Shown piece after piece: positions 16,051 to 23,715 of a stretch of DNA of 64,000 nucleotides. Where the stretch lies: positions 26,364 through 90,363 of the forward strand of contig JAGAQJ010000022.1 in the NCBI GenBank assembly GCA_017622845.1, written 5' to 3'. The notes under the pieces are model-generated. The model was not told the DNA's origin. It did no database searches and was given only the letters and a program-made list of their open reading frames with translations. This stretch comes from Lachnospiraceae bacterium (lineage in GTDB: Bacteria > Bacillota > Clostridia > Lachnospirales > Lachnospiraceae). Position 1 is the first letter of the stretch; the number at the start of each line of letters is the position of its first letter. A program made the position numbers and the translations under genes.

Positions 16051-17544
16051 TTGAAACAGGAGATACCGAATATAAGCTATGAGAGAAGTATGAATCATAA
16101 TTATCTGATTTTGAGCACCTGTGATTATTTTGGAAAAAAAGATGCCGGATGCAGGGATTACCGTACAAAAATGCTTTTGGAAAACCAAATTCCGGGCTTG
16201 CTGCCCGTGACACACAGACAGATAAATGGGGAGAGCAGATATTATTATGAGATTAATTCTCTGCAGTCATTAGACAGGCTTTATGATAAAAACGGGCTTG
16301 GGTATGATGCGCTTAGAAGGCTGCTGTTTGGATGCGTAAGCCTGTTTGACAGGCTTGAGGAATACTTGCTCGATGGCTCGCAGATTATCATAAAGCCGGA
16401 ACTGATTTATATGAATGTGGATAAAATGGAACCGTATTTTGTCTGCTATCCTGAATATGAAGGTGATGTGCGGCTCGGCTTTATGGAATTTATTGATATG
16501 CTGCTTACCAGGCTTGACCATACAGATGAACAGGCAGTTATGATTGGGTATCAGGTATACAGATATACCAGAAATCCTAATTATGTCATAAGTGAGGTAG
16601 CACGTATCATAGAGTCGGATATTGTAACAATGACAAAGAAAGAACCAAGTCTGCAGAAGTATTCCGCTGATGAACAAGAGATTTCTTCAACAAAGAAAAG
16701 CTGTTATGCTGTATATACAGATAACAGATATATTCAGGAAGAGGATTTATACTATAAGCCGAAGAGAGAAGAGATTTATGAGGAAGAGGAACAACAGTCA
16801 GAAAAAAATAGTCAAAAAACAAAAGCAAAAAATATAGCCGATTTGGCGGGTGGGACATTCTGTGTCTTTGTATCCTTGTGTGCAGGTATTATTATACTGG
16901 GAGCCAGAGTTTTAAAAACCTTTCAGTTAAGTGAAAGCAATGAGCTGTATTTATATGGGGCGCTGGGTATGGCAATGATGGCAGCTGCTTTGTTTTTTTC
17001 CTGTTATATCAAGAAAAGAAAACAGGATAAAGAGTTGGAAAGGCTGAGAGATAACGGGGATACGGATTGCTGCTGTGATAAGGAACCGCTGGATGAGGAA
17101 TATGAATATTTCAAAAGCAGAGAATCAGTTCAAAAGAAGCAGAATATAAAGGAAACAGCGGAAAAAGTGTCTATTAGCAGAAGTGCTTCACATAGAAGTG
17201 TTTTACGGGAATCATATGATGATACGGAATGTCTGGGAGGGCAGAGTGTGGAGGAAAGAGTGCTGTGCGGCAGAATAAATGGAAAGGAAGTCAGCGTTTC
17301 TCTGGATAAACTTCCGATGATTGTAGGGAAACTGCCAAGTGTATCGGATTTTGTTATAAATGACACGGCTGTCAGTAAAATGCATGCACGCTTTGAGGAG
17401 CATGATGGAAAAGTTTATGTGTGTGATTTAAACTCAACCAACGGAACCGTGCGGAATGGGGTTTTGCTGGGAGTGAATCAGTCTGTAGCGCTGGAACCGG
17501 GGGACAGGCTCAGATTTGGCAGAACGTGTTTTACATACTGTTAA
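16051..17544 (+). CDS. Membrane protein with C-terminal FHA domain (DUF6382-like N-terminus)
   Basis: The start is TTG at 16051, after GGAGGATAAAA. The 497-residue product has an N-terminal cytoplasmic domain (about 1-190, beginning YERSMNHNYLILS) of the DUF6382 type, a charged linker, two hydrophobic segments (about 265-290 and 300-322), a second linker, and a C-terminal FHA domain (about 410-497) with VGKLPS, VSKMHARF and NSTNGTVRNG, the phosphothreonine-binding pattern. It closes the tad operon. An FHA protein here suggests control of the pilus by Ser/Thr phosphorylation, but no kinase is in the window. DUF6382 naming is from memory. Confidence 0.82.
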   Translation: MKQEIPNISYERSMNHNYLILSTCDYFGKKDAGCRDYRTKMLLENQIPGLLPVTHRQINGESRYYYEINSLQSLDRLYDKNGLGYDALRRLLFGCVSLFDRLEEYLLDGSQIIIKPELIYMNVDKMEPYFVCYPEYEGDVRLGFMEFIDMLLTRLDHTDEQAVMIGYQVYRYTRNPNYVISEVARIIESDIVTMTKKEPSLQKYSADEQEISSTKKSCYAVYTDNRYIQEEDLYYKPKREEIYEEEEQQSEKNSQKTKAKNIADLAGGTFCVFVSLCAGIIILGARVLKTFQLSESNELYLYGALGMAMMAAALFFSCYIKKRKQDKELERLRDNGDTDCCCDKEPLDEEYEYFKSRESVQKKQNIKETAEKVSISRSASHRSVLRESYDDTECLGGQSVEERVLCGRINGKEVSVSLDKLPMIVGKLPSVSDFVINDTAVSKMHARFEEHDGKVYVCDLNSTNGTVRNGVLLGVNQSVALEPGDRLRFGRTCFTYC

Positions 17545-17568
17545 TCAGGGCAGATGGCTAATTCCTAT

Positions 17569-17598
17569 TTGACAATATAATTCGGATTGAGATATACT
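17569..17598 (+). promoter_or_regulatory. Promoter upstream of rhomboid gene
   Basis: TTGACA at 17569-17574, an 18-bp spacer and TATACT at 17593-17598, a good sigma-A match. It gives a leader of about 95 nt before the GTG at 17698, so the rhomboid gene is probably a separate transcription unit from tad. Confidence 0.65.
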
Positions 17599-17697
17599 CT
17601 TCATACAACAAGATATTCATTTCGCCTGTGGTCTATGTGCGTCCGCACAGCCTGTGGAAAGCGATGTTCAGCTACACTCTAAGGAGGAATAAAATCG

Positions 17698-18309
17698 GTG
17701 AATGAGGAAAACGTATTAACATGGAGAGACTATTACGTCACTTTACTGATTCTTTTTGCAAATATAATTGGATTCATTTTATGTACACAAATGGGTGAAG
17801 TAGTGTATAATGTTGGTAGTATGAATGCAGAAAAGATTCTTGCGGACGGACAGTATTACAGACTGCTGTCTTCCATGTTTCTGCATGCGGATATCGGGCA
17901 TATTGTCAGCAACATGATTTTTCTGGCAGGGCTTGGCCAGATGATTGAGCATGCGATTGGTCATGCCGGATTTGCAGTGCTGTATCTGCTTTCCGGACTC
18001 GGTGCAGGTATCTGTTCCATGTTTTATTCTGTTATTACAGGGGAGCTGTACAATTCAGTCGGTGCAAGCGGTGCTGTATTTGGGCTTATCGGAGCGCTCT
18101 TTATTCTTGTGGTAGTTCATAACGGAACCTTTGGAAGTGTTTCTATAGGCAGGCTTGTTTTTGCAGTTGCTTATATGATCTATACCGGCGCAAATTCCGA
18201 GAGCGTTGACAACGCGGCACATGTCGGAGGATTGGTGTGTGGAATACTGATTATGGCAGTTATGAATGTTATTATGGTGTTCCGCAAGCCATATCATGTT
18301 CAAAAATAG
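17698..18309 (+). CDS. Rhomboid family intramembrane serine protease
   Basis: Six-TM membrane protease of 203 residues. Catalytic Ser124 lies in GASGAVFG and catalytic His175 in NAAHVGGLVCG; the L1-loop pattern (YYRLLSSMFLHADIGHIVSNM) with conserved HxxxN is also clear. The GTG at 17698 follows AAGGAGGA. Located directly after the tad locus, it might act on pilus or surface proteins, but this is only positional. An imperfect hairpin (ATGCGC...GCGCAT, 18346-18385) follows the stop and may end the transcript. Confidence 0.93.
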   Translation: MNEENVLTWRDYYVTLLILFANIIGFILCTQMGEVVYNVGSMNAEKILADGQYYRLLSSMFLHADIGHIVSNMIFLAGLGQMIEHAIGHAGFAVLYLLSGLGAGICSMFYSVITGELYNSVGASGAVFGLIGALFILVVVHNGTFGSVSIGRLVFAVAYMIYTGANSESVDNAAHVGGLVCGILIMAVMNVIMVFRKPYHVQK

Positions 18310-18484
18310 GCTGCTGTTTACCCGTACATCAAAGTAGAGAGAATCATGCGCCAAAATGCTTGTTCTTTAGCAATTTTGTGCGCATAAACAGTGCTGTTTA
18401 CGTCTCAGGCAGCAAAATCAGACAGGGCGTGAACAAAAATAGTTACAATGATAAAGTAATAATATCAATGGGAGGATACAGAGG

Positions 18485-19474
18485 GTGAAAATTAACATTT
18501 ATTATGGTGGAAGAGGTCTGATCGGCGATCCGACATTATATGTGTTAAACAAGATACAGGAGGTACTTCATGAACTGAATGTTAATGTGGAACGGTATGA
18601 TTTATACGAGTTTAAGAACAATATTGTGACACTTCCGCAGACCTTAAAGGATTCTGACGGTGTGATATTGGCAACGACAGTAGAATGGTACGGCATCGGC
18701 GGATATATGCAGCAGTTTTTGGATGCCTGCTGGCTGTACGGAGATAAGGAAAGAATATCCAAGACATATATGTGCCCGATTGTCATGTCCACTACGTATG
18801 GTGAAAGAGACGCCATGATGAGCCTGACAGAGGCATGGGAAATTCTTGGAGGCCGTCCGGTAACAGGAATCTGCGGATATGTTGCAGATGTGTCAGAACT
18901 GGAGCAGAATACAGGCTATGCAAGAGTGATAGAAAAACGTACAGAGGATATGTACCGATCTATTAATCAAAAGATACCAGTATTTCCAAACAGCAATCAG
19001 GCAGTAAAACAAAAGATTTCGTTTACACAGAGTTTGAATCTGACACCGCAGGAAGCAGAGCAGCTGTCTGAGCTTGCCAGTGATGATTTATATGTACAGA
19101 AACAAAAGGAAGATATTCAAGAGCTTGCCAGCATGTTTAAAGACCTTCTGAATGTCAAGGAGCCTGACAATGATATGTTTTTGCAGGCCTTAAAGGATCA
19201 TTTTCGCCCGCAGCCCGGATTTCGTGCGGTGTACAAATTTAATATATCCGAATCAAAAAAACCGCTTATCGTAAAAGTGGATCAGGCAAAGATGGAGTGC
19301 TATTATGGTGAGACTGACAGCTTTGATGTGGAAATGCAGATATCTGCGGATATTATGAATGAGATTGTACAGGGGCGTATGACTTTCCAAAGAGCATTTA
19401 TGTCAGGCGATATGAAAATGAAGGGCGATTTCAAGGTGCTTCGAACATTGGATTTAATTTATGTATTTTTGTAG
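18485..19474 (+). CDS. Flavodoxin-fold oxidoreductase fused to SCP2 domain
   Basis: The N-terminal part (about 1-165: INIYYGGRG, ATTVEWYGIGGYMQQFLD, MCPIVMSTTYGE) has a flavodoxin/NADPH-dependent FMN reductase fold, with WYG in the place of the substrate/FMN loop. After a helical linker, the C-terminal part (about 228-329: PQPGFRAVYKFNIS, MQISADIMNEIVQGRMTFQRAFMSGDMKMKGD) is an SCP2 sterol-carrier-like lipid-binding domain. The fusion is known in clostridia but its substrate is not. The start GTG follows GGGAGGATACAGAGG. It stands alone between the rhomboid and HIT genes. Confidence 0.82.
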   Translation: MKINIYYGGRGLIGDPTLYVLNKIQEVLHELNVNVERYDLYEFKNNIVTLPQTLKDSDGVILATTVEWYGIGGYMQQFLDACWLYGDKERISKTYMCPIVMSTTYGERDAMMSLTEAWEILGGRPVTGICGYVADVSELEQNTGYARVIEKRTEDMYRSINQKIPVFPNSNQAVKQKISFTQSLNLTPQEAEQLSELASDDLYVQKQKEDIQELASMFKDLLNVKEPDNDMFLQALKDHFRPQPGFRAVYKFNISESKKPLIVKVDQAKMECYYGETDSFDVEMQISADIMNEIVQGRMTFQRAFMSGDMKMKGDFKVLRTLDLIYVFL

Positions 19475-19633
19475 ATTACAACAGCAGGCTTATGGAGGCA
19501 GATATGGGGCAGCCATTACGATATCCTTTACCTTGACAGGGAGTGGGCAGTAAATTGGCTGGTACAAGCTGCTAAGTTATAAACAGGCAGGGCTGGGTAC
19601 AATAGTAAAATGTAATAGAATGGAGATTAAAAG

Positions 19634-20044
19634 ATGAAAGACGAAAACTGTATTTTTTGTAAAATTGCAAACGGTGAGATACCATCAAGGACTTTATTTG
19701 AGGACGATGACTTTAGGGTCATCCTTGATTTGAATCCGGCAACAAAAGGACATGCATTGATTTTACCTAAGAATCATTACAAAAACCTGTATGAAATTGA
19801 AGATGAAACGGCTTCAAAAGTACTTCCTCTTGCAAAGAAAATGGTGATAACCATGACAGAAAAGCTTGGGTGCGACGGTTTCAATTTGATTCAGAATAAC
19901 AATGAGGTGGCAGGGCAGACAGTATTTCATTTCCATATGCATCTAATTCCAAGATACAATGATGACAATCAGAATTTTGTGATGAAGCCGAATGAGATGT
20001 CGGGGGAAGAACTCGATGCAGTCAGGGATAAGATTGTAAAATAA
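19634..20044 (+). CDS. HIT family nucleotide hydrolase/transferase
   Basis: A 136-residue Hint-like histidine-triad protein with the motif HFHMHLIPR (His99, 101, 103). The N-terminal CIFCKIANGEIPS carries two cysteines, often a zinc site with a His in this family. It would hydrolyse adenosine 5'-phosphoramidate-type nucleotides in the cytoplasm; the physiological substrate is unknown. ATGGAG precedes the ATG. It converges with murG across a long hairpin. Confidence 0.95.
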   Translation: MKDENCIFCKIANGEIPSRTLFEDDDFRVILDLNPATKGHALILPKNHYKNLYEIEDETASKVLPLAKKMVITMTEKLGCDGFNLIQNNNEVAGQTVFHFHMHLIPRYNDDNQNFVMKPNEMSGEELDAVRDKIVK

Positions 20045-20164
20045 GCAGAACAGTTTGATATATCAATTATACTTGCCGATTATGCACGAAAGGACAAATG
20101 ATGAATCAATACCGCTGGGCAGCTGAATAAAATACGCAGGCAAGATATCCGGAAAAAGGAGTGG

Positions 20165-20282
20165 TTCAGCCATGCCCATTCATAAGTTGTCGGGCGTCCG
20201 CCCTATAGAAATGATTGTACAACCTGACCTTAGTGAGAAGCTCTCACGGTCATTTTGTACAATTATTCCTGCATGGCTGAAC
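20165..20282. terminator. Nested long hairpin between HIT gene and murG
   Basis: Several nested inverted repeats: GTTCAGCCATGC with GCATGGCTGAAC as outer arms, ATTGTACAA (20214-20222) with TTGTACAAT (20255-20263), TGACC with GGTCA, and GTGAGA-AGC-TCTCAC (20233-20247) at the tip. It separates convergent genes, so bidirectional termination is likely. The outer arms share GTTCAGCC with the family 1 mobile elements, so it could also be a remnant of one; no target duplication was found. Confidence 0.6.
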
Positions 20283-20314
20283 GGCTGCTTTCATATAGCT
20301 GCAGGCTGAATTTT

Positions 20315-21400
20315 TTATTTGCTTTTTAAAGATTTTTGAGCTGCGGCCTCTTCGATTAAATCTGCAATCGTATCAATGGAATCTCTTATTTTGCTGTTTT
20401 GCATGGCATCAATATAAGTCTGCCTTGTAAAGTACAGTTCATGTACTTTTTCTGTCAATGTGACAGCAGTGAGATAATCCTCATCAGCAACCATGGAAAA
20501 GCCTTGTGCTTCGAAACTCTTTGCATTTAAAATCTGGTCGCCGCGGCTTGCATGGGCAGGAAGCGGTATCAAAAGACTCGGCTTCCTGAGAGCCAGAAGC
20601 TCACAAATGGCATTAGCGCCGGCGCGTGATATGACAATATCAGCCATTGCAAACAAATCTTTTAAATCTTCCTTGACGTATTCAAACTGCTTGTAGCCTT
20701 TGGTGCTGAGCAGCAGATTATCTATCTTTTCCTTGCCGCAGATATGCACAATCTGAAAATCTTCAAGAAGCTTTGGAAGCGCTTCGCGAACCAGCTTATT
20801 CACGCCGGCAGCGCCAAGACTTCCGCCAATGACCATGATGACGGGCTTTGCAGTATGAAAGCCGCACATCTCCAAGCCTTTTTGCCTGCTTCCTTTGGTC
20901 AGCTCCTCACGGATGGGTGAGCCGGTAAGCACTGCTTTTTCGGCAGGAAGCTTCTGCATCGTTTCAGGGAAATTGCAGCAGACCTTCCAGGCAACGGGAA
21001 TGCACAGGTTGTTGGCAAGTCCCGGGGTCATGTCGGATTCGTGGATAATACATGGAATTTTTAAGGAAGCGGCGGCACGGACAACAGGCACGCTCACAAA
21101 TCCCCCTTTACTGAACACGACATCCGGTTTTAATGTTTTCAGGATTTTTTTAGCCTCTGCAAATCCCTTGATTACACGAAAAGGATCGCTGAAATTTTTA
21201 ACATCAAAATACCTTCTGAGCTTTCCTGTAGAAATGCCGTAATATGGAATATGATAATCTTCCATCAGCTTTTTCTCAATGCCGTCATAGGAGCCGATAT
21301 AATGGATGTCATAGCCCATGCTCTTAAGCTTGGGGAACAGAGCAATATTTGGAGTCACATGACCGGCAGTACCGCCGCCGGTAAAGACGATGCGTTTCAT
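20315..21400 (-). CDS. murG: UDP-GlcNAc transferase MurG (lipid II synthesis)
   Basis: Peripheral membrane glycosyltransferase adding GlcNAc to lipid I to form lipid II. The 361-residue length is normal. Visible: N-terminal glycine-rich loop FTGGGTAGHVTPN, KGGFVSVPVVRAA, IHESDMTPGLANN, VIGGSLGAAGVN, and the UDP-GlcNAc-binding region ISRAGANAICELLALRKPSLLIPLP...RGDQ. It stands alone, convergent with the HIT gene and not within a dcw cluster. RBS GGAGGC lies upstream of the ATG on the minus strand. Confidence 0.97.
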   Translation of the reverse strand: MKRIVFTGGGTAGHVTPNIALFPKLKSMGYDIHYIGSYDGIEKKLMEDYHIPYYGISTGKLRRYFDVKNFSDPFRVIKGFAEAKKILKTLKPDVVFSKGGFVSVPVVRAAASLKIPCIIHESDMTPGLANNLCIPVAWKVCCNFPETMQKLPAEKAVLTGSPIREELTKGSRQKGLEMCGFHTAKPVIMVIGGSLGAAGVNKLVREALPKLLEDFQIVHICGKEKIDNLLLSTKGYKQFEYVKEDLKDLFAMADIVISRAGANAICELLALRKPSLLIPLPAHASRGDQILNAKSFEAQGFSMVADEDYLTAVTLTEKVHELYFTRQTYIDAMQNSKIRDSIDTIADLIEEAAAQKSLKSK

Positions 21401-21505
21401 AATTAAAAGCCTCCGCTTCTTTATTTATAATAATAGTATATTCAAAATTTCTTCTGCAACAAAAGCAATAAAAAACTTTTTTATTTCCTGCTGTATTTAT
21501 TTTTA

Positions 21506-21633
21506 GTAATTGTTCAGTACAGCACTACGCACTTGCTGCGGAGTGCGTGAGAATGCGTAAATTGCGCCAGGAATCAAGTCACCGAGAAGTGGTTTTGCAT
21601 GACTTGATGACGTAACTATAAGGATATAGTTAC
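21506..21633 (+). mobile_element. MITE-like element, family 2
   Basis: A copy of about 128 bp starting GTAATTGTTCAGTAC with the same interior as 14776-14908 and a slightly eroded right end (ATATAGTTAC). Flanks TATTTTTA and GATTTTTA match at 7 of 8 positions. It ends 5 bp from the stop of the TSCPD gene, so its hairpins would lie in that gene's 3' transcript. Confidence 0.82.
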
Positions 21634-21638
21634 GATTT

Positions 21639-21893
21639 TTACCCTGAAATAGACTGCTGCTTATATTGCTCCAGTGCGCGCGCAAGCTGGTCAGGACAAG
21701 AAGTATTTTTAAAACCGCATTTGATTCCCTTAAGCTTCGAGATGGCATCGTCAACCTTCATACCGCAGACAAGAGCTGATATTCCCTTTAGATTTCCGTT
21801 GCAGCCGCCGGTAAATGCCACTGATTTTATTGTATCTCCCTCAACTTCAAAATCAATAAGCTGAGAGCATGTGCCGCTTGTTTTATATTTCAT
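21639..21893 (-). CDS. TSCPD domain protein
   Basis: An 84-residue protein with the namesake motif NTSCPDQLA near the C-terminus and FTGGCNGNLKGISALVCG in the middle. This short stand-alone form (TIGR03905 type) is common in Clostridia; the same domain occurs at the end of some ribonucleotide reductases. The conserved cysteines suggest metal or redox chemistry. Its function is not known. The ATG is preceded by AAGGTAAGG. The 3' end abuts a family 2 mobile element. Confidence 0.85.
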   Translation of the reverse strand: MKYKTSGTCSQLIDFEVEGDTIKSVAFTGGCNGNLKGISALVCGMKVDDAISKLKGIKCGFKNTSCPDQLARALEQYKQQSISG

Positions 21894-21960
21894 AGCTTAC
21901 ACCTTACCTTTCGTATTAGTCTAAAAAGATTTTATCAGTCTAAACAAGTGAAGTCAATAA

Positions 21961-22255
21961 GTAACTGTTCCGCACAGCACTTTGCATTTGCTGTAAAGTG
22001 CATGGAAAATACACACTTTGTCGGGTACATGCCTCCACGCAGCATTTTGTAAATTGAGGGTATCCGTAATGATATAAGTGGTGGAGCGTTATGCCGGCAA
22101 AGAAAAGGGATATCACAGGGAGCAGTTCGGTCTTATGGATTTGTGTACTGACAACTGTTGCGTTTTATGGTTTCAATGAGCAGAAAACGGCAGCCGGAGG
22201 GATACTATCTGCCGTTTTCGTCCGGATAGGAATGCATAAAAGGCTGAACTGTTAC
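21961..22255 (+). mobile_element. Chimeric or decayed MITE-like element (family 2 left end, family 1 right end)
   Basis: The left end GTAACTGTTCCGCACAGCAC with GCATTTGCTG matches the family 2 start; the right 70 bp (GGAGGGATACTATCTGCCG through GGCTGAACTGTTAC) match family 1 at 6360-6425. The middle (about 22136-22190) also matches family 1. No target duplication remains (GTCAATAA versus CATCACAG). It lies between the TSCPD gene and the nadA promoter. Confidence 0.65.
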
Positions 22256-22282
22256 CATCACAGCACAAAAAAACAAAATAGT

Positions 22283-22310
22283 CATTACAACTGTCTTGTC
22301 AGGTGTAATG
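22283..22310 (+). promoter_or_regulatory. Candidate NiaR operator upstream of nadA
   Basis: An inverted repeat with 11-bp arms matching at 10 positions: CATTACAACTG, a 6-bp spacer, CAGGTGTAATG. It covers the -35 element of the nadA promoter, and the operon it precedes encodes NiaR. The core TGTC-TTGTCA resembles what I recall of the NiaR motif, but I could not check this. Confidence 0.65.
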
Positions 22311-22324
22311 ATATATGTTATACT
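22296..22324 (+). promoter_or_regulatory. nadABC-niaR promoter
   Basis: TTGTCA at 22296-22301, a 17-bp spacer, and TATACT at 22319-22324. The transcript would begin near 22331, leaving a leader of about 200 nt before nadA that contains the long hairpin at 22377-22433. Confidence 0.7.
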
Positions 22325-22376
22325 GCAACAAATACCGGTATATTATGAATAATGTACACGAAAGCAATGAGGAGTG

Positions 22377-22433
22377 CCGGCTGCTGCCTGGCAAAACGGC
22401 AGCCTGCAGATGCTTTTGCCAGGCAGCAGCCGG
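22377..22433 (+). other. 20-bp perfect hairpin in the nadA leader
   Basis: The arms CCGGCTGCTGCCTGGCAAAA (22377-22396) and its exact complement (22414-22433) enclose a 17-nt loop. A second small hairpin GGGC-GAA-GCCC follows at about 22437. There is no T-run, so it is not a simple terminator. It may be a repeat-derived sequence or an mRNA stability element. Confidence 0.7.
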
Positions 22434-22476
22434 ATAGGGCGAAGCCCGTGAACAGTGACACTGCGAAGTACATGAT

Positions 22477-22496
22477 ATCACGAGCGGCGAATGGCG
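22477..22496 (+). repeat. Short repeat shared with 61859-61878
   Basis: ATCACGAGCGGCGAATGGC occurs here and again upstream of the decayed nitroreductase. Both copies lie in leaders just before genes, and both are preceded by a TGCGAAGT-like stretch. Function unknown. Confidence 0.5.
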
Positions 22497-22534
22497 ATAT
22501 ACAATATACCGAATGGATAAAACGGAGGGTAAGC

Positions 22535-23443
22535 ATGACAAAACAAGAAGAAATTTCGATGCTGAAAAAGGAAAAGGATGCAGTGCTTCTGGCACACTAC
22601 TACGTCTGTCCTGAGGTTCAGGAGATTGCCGATTACATAGGAGATTCGTATTTCTTAAGTAAAAAGGCTGTGGATATGCCGCACAAGACAATTGTTTTCT
22701 GCGGAGTATCGTTTATGGGAGAGAGCGCAAAGCTCTTAAATCCTGAGAAAACGGTGTTAATGCCTGACGCTGGGGCAGATTGCCCGATGGCGCATATGGT
22801 GTCTGAGGAGACTGTGAAAAGAGCAAGAGCACAATATGAGGATTTAGCGGTTGTATGCTACATTAACTCGACAGCCAAGATTAAATCATGGTCTGATGTC
22901 TGCGTAACCTCTGCAAATGCGGTAAAGATTGTTAAAAATTTGCCAAATAAAAATATTTTGTTTATACCAGATAGGAATCTGGCACATTTTGTGGCAGAAC
23001 AGGTGCCGGAGAAAACTTTTATCTACAATGAGGGATACTGTCCGGTGCATGAGCACATGAAGGCGGAGGAAATCAAGGAGCTTAAAAATATGCATCCGAT
23101 GGCAAAGGTACTGGTGCACCCCGAATGCAACAGTGAGATTTTAAAGCTTGCTGATTATATTGGTTCGACCAGCGGCATTATTGATTTTGCAAAAAACAGC
23201 CCCGATAAAGAATTTATTATCGGAACAGAATCGGGAGTCCGCTATGCCTTGCAGAAGACAAGACAAGACGCTGAATTTTTCTTCCCTAAGACAGAGCCGA
23301 TCTGTACAGATATGAAAAAGGTAACATTGGATAACATCATCGAGGTACTGAAAAACGGCAGCAATGAAGTAACAGGAAGCAATCAGCAGACTGACGATGC
23401 GGCTAAGCAGACGCTTACAAGGATGCTTGAACTTGCAAAATAA
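22535..23443 (+). CDS. nadA: Quinolinate synthase NadA
   Basis: [4Fe-4S] enzyme that condenses iminoaspartate with dihydroxyacetone phosphate to quinolinate, the second step of de novo NAD synthesis. The ATG at 22535 follows GGAGGG; upstream in-frame codons run through the leader hairpin and are not likely coding. The 302-residue product has LLAHYYVCPEVQEIADYIGD, the cluster-binding context CGVSFMGESAK, MPDAGADCPMAHM, VHPECNSEI and IIGTESGVRY, all characteristic of NadA. First gene of the operon nadA-nadB-nadC-niaR. Confidence 0.96.
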   Translation: MTKQEEISMLKKEKDAVLLAHYYVCPEVQEIADYIGDSYFLSKKAVDMPHKTIVFCGVSFMGESAKLLNPEKTVLMPDAGADCPMAHMVSEETVKRARAQYEDLAVVCYINSTAKIKSWSDVCVTSANAVKIVKNLPNKNILFIPDRNLAHFVAEQVPEKTFIYNEGYCPVHEHMKAEEIKELKNMHPMAKVLVHPECNSEILKLADYIGSTSGIIDFAKNSPDKEFIIGTESGVRYALQKTRQDAEFFFPKTEPICTDMKKVTLDNIIEVLKNGSNEVTGSNQQTDDAAKQTLTRMLELAK

Positions 23444-23507
23444 GCAGGGTAAAGTGATGTTGCTGTTCAGACAGGACTTAGCATTTACGGATAAGTCTGT
23501 CGGAGAA

Positions 23508-23646
23508 TATATTATAAAAAGCAAGGACAGCTTTATATAATCAGATGCACGGAGCAAAGGATAACTTTTGATAAGCTATATTATAAAAAGCAAAGGACAG
23601 CTTTATATAATCAGATGCACGGAGCAAAGGATAACTTTTGATATGC
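23508..23646 (+). repeat. Two tandem ~69-bp repeats between nadA and nadB
   Basis: Units 23508-23576 and 23577-23646 are almost identical (TATATTATAAAAAGC, then GACAGCTTTATATAATCAGA, then GCACGGAGCAAAGGATAAC), differing by one inserted A and one substitution near the end. The start of a third unit (TATATT) follows. The repeat contains -10-like TATAAT/TATATT strings, so it could duplicate a weak promoter. Confidence 0.85.
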
Positions 23647-23715
23647 TATATTGCAGGCATGCTGCCGGAGCAGGGTACAGTAACATTCAGCTATGGAAAG
23701 GGCATGGTTATAAAG

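Noticed and set aside
22352-22534. N-terminal extension of nadA
   Set aside because: The frame runs through a 20-bp inverted repeat, codes for an unlikely Cys/Arg-rich stretch, and a strong RBS directly precedes the ATG at 22535.
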